Part shown: positions 1 through 6,162 of the stretch, one piece after another
Position numbering within the stretch: position 1 is the first letter of the stretch
How the letters are laid out: each line of letters starts with the position of its first letter
Source of the DNA: DASPKX01 sp035627835
GTDB lineage: Bacteria > Verrucomicrobiota > Verrucomicrobiia > Limisphaerales > SXQI01
Direction of reading: 5' to 3'
Assembly (NCBI GenBank): GCA_035627835.1
Contig: DASPKX010000060.1
Span: forward strand, 1 to 6,396
DNA: 6,396 nucleotides
The notes under the pieces: generated by a model
Databases searched by the model: none
What the model was told of the DNA's origin: nothing
Seen by the model: only the letters and a program-made list of their open reading frames with translations
Translations under genes and position numbers: made by a program

Positions 1-916
1 TCTCGTTCGTGTTGAAGAAGACCTTCACTTCGTTAGCCCCACCCTCACCGCCATCCCGCCCATAAAGCCACAGTTTGTAGGCTCCGGGTTGAGAGAAGTA
101 GATCGCGTAGCGCACATGATTGGTCCACGCCCCATAACTGATCAACACGGCGTTCTCGTGGAGCTGAGCAGATCGCTGCTTCACCATCCCAAGCCGCTGC
201 AATGTCTGCGGATCAAAAGAGATGATCGGCACGGCAAGACCAAGAACACCGCCATGAAGCTTTTCTGCGTGGGCCGTCTCTGAAATCGCGACGAGCTGGA
301 ACTCACGCAAAGCATCCGCAGTCGCCTGTTTCTCATCGAAAGCTGTGACGGCAAGGCCGCTGCTTTCCAGCGCACTTTTCAACCGCGCATCCGTACCGAC
401 GAGGTTTGTGCGGATGCCAATGAGCGCGGCTCGTTGCCCCTGCGCGCCGCCTAATGAGTCAGAAACCACTTGGCTAAAGACCTGCGCCAAAGCGCCGGGT
501 GCGTTCGTGGGCAAGAGGAACAAGGCCGCGCGTGTTGCTGGCGCGGCGCCGCCCGGCATCTGAGCCCCACGCGGATAGAGAAAAGCCGTCACTCGCCCGC
601 GATCCACATCGAGGGTGGCGTAAGTTTTTGCCATGGGGCCTGGGATTCCCCAAAGAAACGGCTGAAGTGACGGCAACTCTACTGGGGCGCTCCCGGACGC
701 CGCGCCATTCAGATGCATTTTGAAGTCGCGCGTTATGCCGCTCCCTTGAGCCGTGGCATTCCTCCCCTCGACGATCTGCCACGCCCCGTCTCTTTCCGTG
801 TAATCCTCGGCCTCAATCGCAACGACCCCATCGCGTTCCACATAGCTGTGGGGCGCCGCGTAACTGGAGAACAGCGCAAGGGCCAGCGTGAAGCAGATTA
901 TTTTGTTCGTATCCAT
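1..916 (-). CDS. Secreted protein with EAEDY carbohydrate-binding-like module, partial (C-terminus beyond left edge)
   Basis: The minus-strand frame starting at ATG 916-914 is open for 305 codons to the left edge, so the gene is truncated by the window. Residues 1-20 look like a Sec signal peptide: Lys5, hydrophobic core IICFTLALALF, probable cleavage after SSYA. Residues 31-39 read VVAIEAEDY, the opening strand typical of CBM6/35-like or GH115-C-terminal-like beta-sandwich modules. Residues about 259-305 (YAIYFSQPGAYKLWLYGRD) resemble a later strand of such a module. Between them, residues about 160-245 look like a small alpha/beta domain: a strand (RAALIGI), a helix, then LVAISETAH and VPIISFDPQTLQRLGM, a pattern I associate with exported proteins of planctomycetes and verrucomicrobia. 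A role in extracellular or periplasmic polysaccharide binding is inferred; no catalytic domain is visible in this part. There is no clear Shine-Dalgarno sequence upstream of the ATG. Its reality rests on uninterrupted coding, the signal peptide and the motifs. Confidence 0.8.
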   Translation of the reverse strand, partial: MDTNKIICFTLALALFSSYAAPHSYVERDGVVAIEAEDYTERDGAWQIVEGRNATAQGSGITRDFKMHLNGAASGSAPVELPSLQPFLWGIPGPMAKTYATLDVDRGRVTAFLYPRGAQMPGGAAPATRAALFLLPTNAPGALAQVFSQVVSDSLGGAQGQRAALIGIRTNLVGTDARLKSALESSGLAVTAFDEKQATADALREFQLVAISETAHAEKLHGGVLGLAVPIISFDPQTLQRLGMVKQRSAQLHENAVLISYGAWTNHVRYAIYFSQPGAYKLWLYGRDGGEGGANEVKVFFNTNE

Positions 917-1000
917 TTTGGGCGTTCAAATGAAGAAGGGTGATGCGCTGTTGTGGCTGAGTTGCGAATGGGACTCAAGCTGTAAGCATTCACACCATTA

Positions 1001-1020
1001 GGCTTTTACGCTGAAAAGCC
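1001..1020. repeat. Perfect 7-bp inverted repeat upstream of hpnA
   Basis: GGCTTTT at 1001-1007 is the exact reverse complement of AAAAGCC at 1014-1020, with a 6-nt loop. No T-run follows on either strand, so it is not a standard terminator. It covers the -10 position (TGAAAA 1012-1017) of a weak promoter-like pair with TTCACA at 989-994 (17-bp spacer). An operator or leader hairpin is possible. The repeat is seen directly; its role is not. Confidence 0.5.
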
Positions 1021-1089
1021 CTCGACAGGGTGAGCGCCCCCTCCTTTTTTTCGTTGCGCCTGCCGAGGGGTGGGGAACACAAAGGCGAG

Positions 1090-2094
1090 GTGAAGTGTTT
1101 TGTGACAGGTGCTTCGGGATTCATCGGAGCCAACTTGGTGCACGAGTTAAATGCACGCGGCCACGAAGTCCGCACGTTGCTCAGACCCGGAGCAGATGTC
1201 CGTGGGTTGGCCGGCGCTCAGTACGATGTTGTGCCGGGCGATCTCGGCGATACGGAGGCGCTGGCCCGCGGCATGGCTGGTGCGGATTGGGTTTTTCATG
1301 TGGCCGCAAGTTATCATCTGTGGCTGAAGGACTATCGGCCAATGTACGAGGCCAACGTAAAAGGCACCGACAACTTCATCGCCGCAGCAGTGCAGGCAGG
1401 CGTCCCGCGCATCGTTTACACCAGCACGGTCGGGTGCATTGGTCTGCCAAAGGAAGAAGGCGGGAAAGTCATCCCCACGGACGAGACGGCAGAAAGCTCC
1501 GAGGCGCAGATGAGCAATCACTACAAGCTCTCCAAGTTCCAGGCAGAGCGTGTGGCACGCGATTGGGCAGCCAAAGGCGCTCCGGTTGTAATAGTGAACC
1601 CAAGCGCTCCCATCGGCCCACGCGACGTAAAGCCAACACCCACCGGAAAGATCATTGTCGATTTTCTCAATGGCGCGTTGCCCGCCTTTCTGGATACCGG
1701 CTTGAATTGGGTGCATGTGCGCGACGTGGCGGTCGGCCACATCCTGGCGGCCGAACGCGGCCGGGTGGGGGAGCGTTATATCCTGGGGAACGCGGATGGG
1801 AATTGGACTTTGCAGGAAGCCCTGCAAAGGCTCGAACGGCTCACGGGCGTAAAAGCTCCCCGGTTAAAGGTTCCCTATTGGGTTGCGGCCGCAGCCGCCC
1901 ACGTCGATGAGGCGGTTTCAGGACTCACCGGCAAAGCGCCAAAAGCCCCCTTGGCTGGAGTGCGGATGGCCAAATACAAAATGTTCTTCAACCCAGCTAA
2001 AGCCATTCGCGAGCTTGGAATGCCTCAAACATCCCCTGAAGAAGCTTTGAAGGACGCCGTTGCGTGGTTTCGCGCCCATCGTTACGCCAACTGA
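1090..2094 (+). CDS. hpnA: HpnA-type hopanoid-associated sugar epimerase (extended SDR family)
   Basis: The product is a 334-residue NAD(P)-dependent extended short-chain dehydrogenase/epimerase. The Rossmann glycine motif TGASGFIG is at residues 6-13 directly after the N-terminal strand. The active-site serine/threonine segment YTSTVG is at 110-115 and the catalytic YxxxK is Tyr145-Lys149 (HYKLSKF). The blocks PSAPIGPRDVKPTPTG (171-186), IIVDFLNG (188-195), the following VHVRDVAVGH and the C-terminal VRMAKYKMFF match my memory of HpnA proteins closely. The family is named for its frequent place in hopanoid clusters; its exact substrate is not established, and no other hopanoid gene is in this window. 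The frame is open back to GTG 1030, but I prefer GTG 1090: family members begin right at MK-VTGA, the extra 20 residues are not protein-family-like, and AAGG lies a few bases upstream of 1090. The gene is probably transcribed alone, since a promoter lies between it and the HU gene. An annotation as dihydroflavonol reductase-like protein would describe the same fold. Confidence 0.9.
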   Translation: MKCFVTGASGFIGANLVHELNARGHEVRTLLRPGADVRGLAGAQYDVVPGDLGDTEALARGMAGADWVFHVAASYHLWLKDYRPMYEANVKGTDNFIAAAVQAGVPRIVYTSTVGCIGLPKEEGGKVIPTDETAESSEAQMSNHYKLSKFQAERVARDWAAKGAPVVIVNPSAPIGPRDVKPTPTGKIIVDFLNGALPAFLDTGLNWVHVRDVAVGHILAAERGRVGERYILGNADGNWTLQEALQRLERLTGVKAPRLKVPYWVAAAAAHVDEAVSGLTGKAPKAPLAGVRMAKYKMFFNPAKAIRELGMPQTSPEEALKDAVAWFRAHRYAN

Positions 2095-2124
2095 TTTGCG
2101 CTTGACGCCCAACTCTTTACGAAT

Positions 2125-2146
2125 ACAAAAAACATCCCCATTTTGT
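2125..2146. repeat. A/T-rich dyad between hpnA and the HU gene
   Basis: ACAAAA at 2125-2130 and TTTTGT at 2141-2146 form a perfect 6-bp inverted repeat with a 10-nt spacer. It lies about 40-60 bp upstream of the inferred HU transcription start, where an A-tract/T-tract UP element for the RNA polymerase alpha subunit would sit. It could also act as a weak hpnA terminator, but the stem has only one G-C pair. The dyad is visible; both functions are inferred. Confidence 0.4.
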
Positions 2147-2150
2147 CTGC

Positions 2151-2179
2151 TTGACCCTAGACCGCCCTCAGGTTATACC
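2151..2179 (+). promoter_or_regulatory. Sigma-70-like promoter for the HU gene
   Basis: TTGACC (2151-2156) and TATACC (2174-2179) are separated by exactly 17 bp, with five and four matches to the -35 and -10 consensus. The predicted start near 2186 leaves a leader of about 26 nt before the ATG at 2212. A/T tracts just upstream (2127-2132 and 2141-2144) fit an UP element. A second, poorer pair, TTGACG (2102-2107) and TACAAA (2124-2129) with a 16-bp spacer, may be a tandem promoter. Confidence 0.55.
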
Positions 2180-2211
2180 CGTGATTGCAGCCCTCCCTGA
2201 CCAATGATGCT

Positions 2212-2589
2212 ATGACAAAGCGCGACTTGGTGGTGCGTATCAGCGAAGAAACCGGCCTGAAGCAGCAGGATGTTTTTCGTGTGGTGCAGAAGACCCTCGA
2301 CTACGTGGCAGAGGCCCTGGCGGCTGGCCGCAAGGTGGAGTTGCGCAACTTTGGCGTTTTCGAAGTCAAGATTCGCAAGGCTCGCGTGGGCCGCAATCCC
2401 AACTCGCCTCAGAATGACGTCCCCATACCTCCCCGCGCGGTAGTGAAGTTCAAGCCGGGCAAGGAAATGCGCGAAGATGTGCTCAAGCTGACTAGCGAAG
2501 ATCTCGAGCGCATGGCGGCTCAGTCCAACGGCGATTCCGCCCCCGATTCAGATTCCGATTCTGAAGCTGAGCCAGAGGCGCGCCCGTAA
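2212..2589 (+). CDS. HU/IHF-family DNA-binding protein with acidic C-terminal tail
   Basis: The product has 125 residues. Residues 1-95 form a complete HU/IHF fold: N-terminal MTKRDLVVRISEETGL helices, the dimer-core segment VELRNFGVFEVK (42-53), and the DNA-binding beta arm with GRNP at 60-63, whose proline would intercalate into DNA, followed by IPPRAVVKFKPGKEMRE. It should dimerise, bend DNA and help organise the nucleoid. The usual threonine after the arm's NP is replaced (NPNSP). Residues about 104-125 add a low-complexity acidic tail rich in Asp, Ser and Glu, absent from E. coli HU and IHF and encoded by a short DNA repeat. HU and IHF cannot be told apart here. ATG 2212 is chosen because it begins the conserved N-terminus; an in-frame TTG at 2185 would add nine unrelated residues and lies at the inferred transcription start. 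No Shine-Dalgarno sequence is present. Confidence 0.93.
   Translation: MTKRDLVVRISEETGLKQQDVFRVVQKTLDYVAEALAAGRKVELRNFGVFEVKIRKARVGRNPNSPQNDVPIPPRAVVKFKPGKEMREDVLKLTSEDLERMAAQSNGDSAPDSDSDSEAEPEARP
2533..2562 (+). repeat. In-phase GATTCN hexanucleotide repeat encoding the HU tail
   Basis: GATTC occurs at 2533, 2545, 2551 and 2557, all on a 6-bp period. The last three are contiguous GATTCN units. In the HU frame each unit encodes Asp-Ser, giving the DSDSDS core of the acidic tail. Gain or loss of a unit would leave the frame intact. Confidence 0.7.
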
Positions 2590-2691
2590 ATTCGCTAGCT
2601 GGCGAGTCATCCACACAGTCAGGTGAACGCAATCTGCCTCGCCCATTTCTGTTCTTCCCTCTAGTCCTGTTTTCTCTAATTGTTCTGGCGG

Positions 2692-3960
2692 ATGGAGCGT
2701 TTGCCAGGATTCCGGGATTTTTATCCAGACCCACTTCCCCACAAGGATGTTTGGAGCGCGAGCTTGCGCCAGCACATCTTCGGAGCCTGGCGGCGGGCGG
2801 CTGCCCGGTATGGTTTTCGCGAGTACGACGGCCCTCCGCTTGAGCCATTGGAGCTTTACACGCTGAAGAGCGGCGAAGAAATCGTCGGCCAACTCTACAA
2901 TTTCGAGGATAAAGGCGGCCGCGCCGTTTCATTGCGGCCAGAGATGACCCCCACGCTCGCCCGAATGGTGGGGGCGCATGAGCGGCAATACAAAAAGCCG
3001 ATCAAATGGTTCGCGATCCCGCAGTTGTTTCGATACGAGCGCCAGCAGAAAGGCAGGCTCCGCGAGCACTTCCAGTTCAATGCTGACATCTTCGGCGAAA
3101 GCGACCCGGCGGCCGACGCGGAGCTGATCGCGCTTCTAATCGATTCATTGCGGGAGCTGGGCCTGACCGAGCAGGATTTTGTAATTCGCTTGAGCAGCCG
3201 CAATGCTTGGGCTGAGTTCGTTGCGAGCAAGAACTTTACCGACGCCCAGTCCTACGCCTTTTATCAGATCATCGACAAACTCGAGCGGGAAGATGAGAGC
3301 GTCAGCGATAAAAAGCTGCAGGAACTCGGCTTCTCACTGGCCATCATCCAAGACTTCATCAAAGCCGCCAAACCGACCGCTGAGCTGCAGAGCGTTCTCG
3401 ATAACCTGGCCGCGCGCGGTTTGGAGCGGTTCGTCCGCATCGACTACAACGTTATTCGCGGCCTGGCTTATTACACCGGCATCGTGTTTGAAGCGTTCGA
3501 TGTGAAAGGCGAGTTTCGCGCGATTGCGGGCGGAGGCCGTTATAACAACCTGGTCAAGCTAATCTCCGGCGGGAAGGTGGATTTGCCCGCGCTCGGCTTC
3601 GGAATGGGCGATGTGGTGTTGGCGGAGCTGCTGAAGAGCCGCAGCCTCGCCCCGACAGACAGCGAGCGTGTGCACGCCTTTTGCATGATCGAGCAGGAGG
3701 AGCTGCGCGCGGCATCATTAAGCTTGGTCCAGCACATGCGGGATCGCGGCTTCATTATCGAGTACTCCCTCACTCCGATGAAGGGTGACAAACAGTTCAA
3801 GCGCGCCCAGGAGTTGAACGCGGGGTTCACCTTCCGCGTGGAGCGGAGCGAAAGCGGCGACGCGGCCGTGCGTCTTAAGAATTTGAAAACCCGCGAAGAA
3901 AAATTGCTCGACCCAGCGAGCGCGGCGGACTTTTTACAATCGGAAACCACGAAGAAGTAA
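2692..3960 (+). CDS. hisS: Histidyl-tRNA synthetase (class II)
   Basis: This 422-residue cytoplasmic enzyme charges tRNA-His with histidine using ATP. The N-terminus (LPGFRDFYP) corresponds to the family's G-x-D/R-D-x-x-P opening. Motif 1 lies around residues 45-60 (DGPPLEPLELY). Motif 2 spans about 107-135, with FRYERQQKGRLREHFQFN carrying the ATP-binding arginines. The histidine-specific block RGLAYYTGIVFEAF is at 256-269, motif 3 includes GGGRYNNL (280-287) and GFGMG (302-306), and a C-terminal anticodon-binding domain follows (about 325-415). Bacterial enzymes such as that of E. coli usually read GLDYY where this reads GLAYY; I recall the alanine form from plant organellar and PVC-type enzymes, so it is probably a subfamily trait, not a defect. 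ATG 2692 directly precedes the conserved N-terminus; an in-frame TTG at 2680 would add four residues. GGCGG abuts the ATG too closely to be a normal ribosome site. It heads a likely hisS-xylB-eda operon. Confidence 0.97.
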   Translation: MERLPGFRDFYPDPLPHKDVWSASLRQHIFGAWRRAAARYGFREYDGPPLEPLELYTLKSGEEIVGQLYNFEDKGGRAVSLRPEMTPTLARMVGAHERQYKKPIKWFAIPQLFRYERQQKGRLREHFQFNADIFGESDPAADAELIALLIDSLRELGLTEQDFVIRLSSRNAWAEFVASKNFTDAQSYAFYQIIDKLEREDESVSDKKLQELGFSLAIIQDFIKAAKPTAELQSVLDNLAARGLERFVRIDYNVIRGLAYYTGIVFEAFDVKGEFRAIAGGGRYNNLVKLISGGKVDLPALGFGMGDVVLAELLKSRSLAPTDSERVHAFCMIEQEELRAASLSLVQHMRDRGFIIEYSLTPMKGDKQFKRAQELNAGFTFRVERSESGDAAVRLKNLKTREEKLLDPASAADFLQSETTKK

Positions 3961-3966
3961 GCAGAC

Positions 3967-5502
3967 ATGCGAACATTGGTTATTGGCATCGACAGCGGCA
4001 CCCAATCCACGAAGGCGTTGGTGGTGGACGCGCGCTCAGGCAAAGTTTTAGCGGCCGCATCCGAGGCCTACGGCCTTATTGAAGCCCTTCCCCCGGGCGC
4101 CAAGGAGCAGCATCCCAGCACGTGGAGAGATGCTTCCGCGAAGGCTATTCGCAAAGCCTTGAAACAAGCCGGGGCAAAGCCTGCCGAGGTCCGCGCCATC
4201 GGCGTCAGCGGCCAGCAGCATGGCTTCGTTCCGTTGGATGGTAAGGGCGAGGTGATTCGCCCGGCAAAACTTTGGTGCGACACCGTCACAAGCGCTGAGT
4301 GCGAACAGATCACCAAGTCTGTGGGCGGCCTGAAAGCAACTATCAAAGCGCTCGGGAATGCCGTGCTGCCAGGCTTCACTGCGCCGAAGATTCTTTGGCT
4401 CAAAAATAATGAGCCTGCAAATTTCAAGAAGCTGGCTCACGTGCTCCTGCCCCACGATTATCTGAATTACTGGCTAACTGGCGAGATGGTGATGGAGTAC
4501 GGCGACGCGAGCGGCACAGCTCTTCTCGATGTGAAGAAGCGCCGCTGGTCCGAGCCAGTGCTGGGCGCAATCGACGGGAAGCTCGCGAGCAAGTTGCCTC
4601 CCTTGATTTCAAGCGATAAACCTGCCGGTCGTTTGAGCGCTGAAACCGCCCGGGCCCTCGGCTTAACCACTGACGCGATCGTGAGCGCGGGTGGGGGCGA
4701 CAACATGATGGGCGCCATCGGCACCGGGAACACCAAACCTGGAGTCGTCACCGCGAGCTTCGGCACCAGCGGGACAATCTACGCTTTTGCTGGAAAGCCA
4801 GTCGTGGACCCCAATGGCGAAATTGCCGCTTTCTGCGATTCCACCAACAGTTGGCTGCCGCTCCTTTGCACCATGAACGTGACCGTTGCAACCGAAATGG
4901 TCCGCAACGACTTCGGTTTGGATCACGCCCAATTCGAGAAAATGGCCAGCAAAGCCCCGGCGGGTTCGGAAGGGCTGCTTTTGCTCCCCTATCTGGAAGG
5001 CGAGCGCACGCCCAATGTGCCCGATGGAACCGGCACATTCTTCGGTGTGAACACGCGCACGTTCACCGCGCCGCACTTTGCGCGCGCCACCATGGAGGGT
5101 GTCACCCTGGGAATGAACTATGGCCTGAGGCGCTTGCGGGAACTCGGTTTGCAGCCCACCCAGATTCGAGCAACGGGCGGTGGGGCAAAATCCAAGCTCT
5201 GGCGGCAAATCATGGCCGATGTCTTCAATGCCGAAGTCGTTACCTTGAAGGTCAGTGAGGGCGCTGCTTACGGCGCTGCGCTCCAAGCGCTCTGGTGTCT
5301 GCGACGGGAGCATGGCGAGGACGTGGGCATCGCTGAGGTCACGGACGAGTTCATCGAATTGAACGCCAAAGAATCTGCGAAGCCGAACGCCGAGAACGCC
5401 GCAGTGTATGAGCGTCTGCAAAATCTCCAGGACGAACTCTCCAGGAGTTTGCGCCCCGTGTTCAGCTCTCATCGCCCACTTGCAACCGAGCTGCAAAAGT
5501 AA
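3967..5502 (+). CDS. xylB: Xylulokinase-type FGGY carbohydrate kinase
   Basis: The 511-residue product is a two-domain FGGY kinase, predicted to phosphorylate D-xylulose to xylulose 5-phosphate with ATP for the pentose phosphate pathway. The N-terminal phosphate-binding loop GIDSGTQSTKALVVD is at 7-21. SGQQHGFVPLD (81-91) is the sugar-contacting segment, reading QQHG where E. coli XylB has QMHG. Further XylB-type blocks are GFTAPKILWL (136-145), LPHDYLNYWLTGE (161-173) and GDASGTALLDV (179-189). The probable catalytic base is Asp245 in AGGGDN, followed by the ATP-site motif FGTSGT (265-270) and GGGAKSKLWRQI (404-415). Length is slightly above the roughly 480-500 usual for the family because of a C-terminal tail ending in a charged, helix-like region. 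The start is 6 bp after the hisS stop, implying cotranscription. Family membership is sure; xylulose as substrate is likely but not proven, since FGGY kinases change sugar specificity with few substitutions. Confidence 0.92.
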   Translation: MRTLVIGIDSGTQSTKALVVDARSGKVLAAASEAYGLIEALPPGAKEQHPSTWRDASAKAIRKALKQAGAKPAEVRAIGVSGQQHGFVPLDGKGEVIRPAKLWCDTVTSAECEQITKSVGGLKATIKALGNAVLPGFTAPKILWLKNNEPANFKKLAHVLLPHDYLNYWLTGEMVMEYGDASGTALLDVKKRRWSEPVLGAIDGKLASKLPPLISSDKPAGRLSAETARALGLTTDAIVSAGGGDNMMGAIGTGNTKPGVVTASFGTSGTIYAFAGKPVVDPNGEIAAFCDSTNSWLPLLCTMNVTVATEMVRNDFGLDHAQFEKMASKAPAGSEGLLLLPYLEGERTPNVPDGTGTFFGVNTRTFTAPHFARATMEGVTLGMNYGLRRLRELGLQPTQIRATGGGAKSKLWRQIMADVFNAEVVTLKVSEGAAYGAALQALWCLRREHGEDVGIAEVTDEFIELNAKESAKPNAENAAVYERLQNLQDELSRSLRPVFSSHRPLATELQK

Positions 5503-5505
5503 CCC

Positions 5506-6153
5506 ATGCTCACCAAAGCGGAGGTCATTGCGAGGCTGATTGACCCGGGGGTCATTGCCGTGGTGCGGATTAACTCCCGTGAGCACGCTATCCCCTTGGC
5601 TGAAGCGTTGCTCGCCGGCGGGATTCACGCGATCGAGATCACGATGACAACGCCTGGCGCTCTTGAGATAATCCAGGAAGCGAGCGCAAGGCTGCCGTTT
5701 GCTCTGCTCGGAGTGGGAACGGTCCTCGACGGAACAACTGCTACAGAAGCCATTAATGCTGGGGCACAATTCGTCGTGAGCCCCATTACTCGCCGCGACA
5801 TAGCGGAGGCGGCGCACCGCCAGGATCGTCCCGTCATGCTCGGCGCCTTTACTCCGACGGAAGCGCAAACCGCTTATGAATACGGAGCTGACTTCATCAA
5901 ACTATTTCCAGCGGAAAACCTCGGCCCGGCATACGTAAAGTCACTCCGCGCTCCATTGCCCCACCTGAAGATTGTCCCCACAGGCGGCGTGGACCTCCAG
6001 ACGATAGGCGGCTTTTTACAAGCCGGCTGCTCCGCTGTGGGCGCTGGCTCATCGCTCATTTCACCGGCTGCGGTAAAGAGCGGCAACTGGGGCGAGATAA
6101 CCGAACTGGCGAGAAAGTTTGTCGCTGCCGCTCGCAATGCGCGCGCAAATTGA
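5506..6153 (+). CDS. eda: 2-dehydro-3-deoxy-phosphogluconate (KDPG) / 4-hydroxy-2-oxoglutarate aldolase
   Basis: This 215-residue class I aldolase is of typical length for a single TIM-barrel Eda protein. It is predicted to cleave KDPG to pyruvate and glyceraldehyde 3-phosphate in the Entner-Doudoroff or hexuronate route. Aligned by eye to E. coli Eda, Glu44 is the acid/base residue (IEIT), Lys132 in FIKLFPAE forms the Schiff base, Thr72 lies in GVGTVL, Pro93 in VSP, and Thr159 in PTGG. The loop GAGSSL near Ser182 matches the phosphate-binding end of the barrel. The position of E. coli Arg49 is Thr48 here (EITMTT against EVTLRT); the Thermotoga enzyme as I recall it (EITFTV) also lacks that arginine, so activity is still expected, though specificity may differ. 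The ATG lies 3 bp after the xylB stop and no strong ribosome site is seen, which suggests translational coupling. A close alternative is an aldolase for another 2-keto-3-deoxy sugar acid. Confidence 0.93.
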   Translation: MLTKAEVIARLIDPGVIAVVRINSREHAIPLAEALLAGGIHAIEITMTTPGALEIIQEASARLPFALLGVGTVLDGTTATEAINAGAQFVVSPITRRDIAEAAHRQDRPVMLGAFTPTEAQTAYEYGADFIKLFPAENLGPAYVKSLRAPLPHLKIVPTGGVDLQTIGGFLQAGCSAVGAGSSLISPAAVKSGNWGEITELARKFVAAARNARAN

Positions 6154-6162
6154 GCAAAGCAG

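Noticed and set aside
89..943. Several short open frames of 60-100 codons on both strands in the first kilobase
   Set aside because: They are shadows of the 305-codon minus-strand gene, which is open across the whole stretch and has a signal peptide and domain motifs.
1095..1910. Plus-strand 271-codon and minus-strand 226-codon (1147-1827) open frames within hpnA
   Set aside because: Both overlap the clearly conserved hpnA frame; their translations are rich in Arg, Gly, Cys and His and look like out-of-frame readings.
2592..2605. TCGC-TAGCTG-GCGA hairpin as a terminator for the HU gene
   Set aside because: The stem is only 4 bp and no T-run follows.
2590..2691. T-box or other aminoacyl-tRNA-sensing leader for hisS
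   Set aside because: The gap is too short, and no T-box-like bulge, specifier hairpin or terminator/antiterminator pair is visible.
5638..5656. Loss of the Arg49 equivalent in the aldolase as evidence of inactivity
   Set aside because: Glu44, Lys132, Thr72 and Thr159 are intact and other Eda proteins lack this arginine, so it looks like a subfamily variant.
4663..5868. Long open frame of 401 codons on the minus strand opposite xylB and eda
   Set aside because: It lies wholly antisense to two genes with complete family motifs, its translation shows no recognisable domain, and such shadow frames are common in GC-rich DNA.
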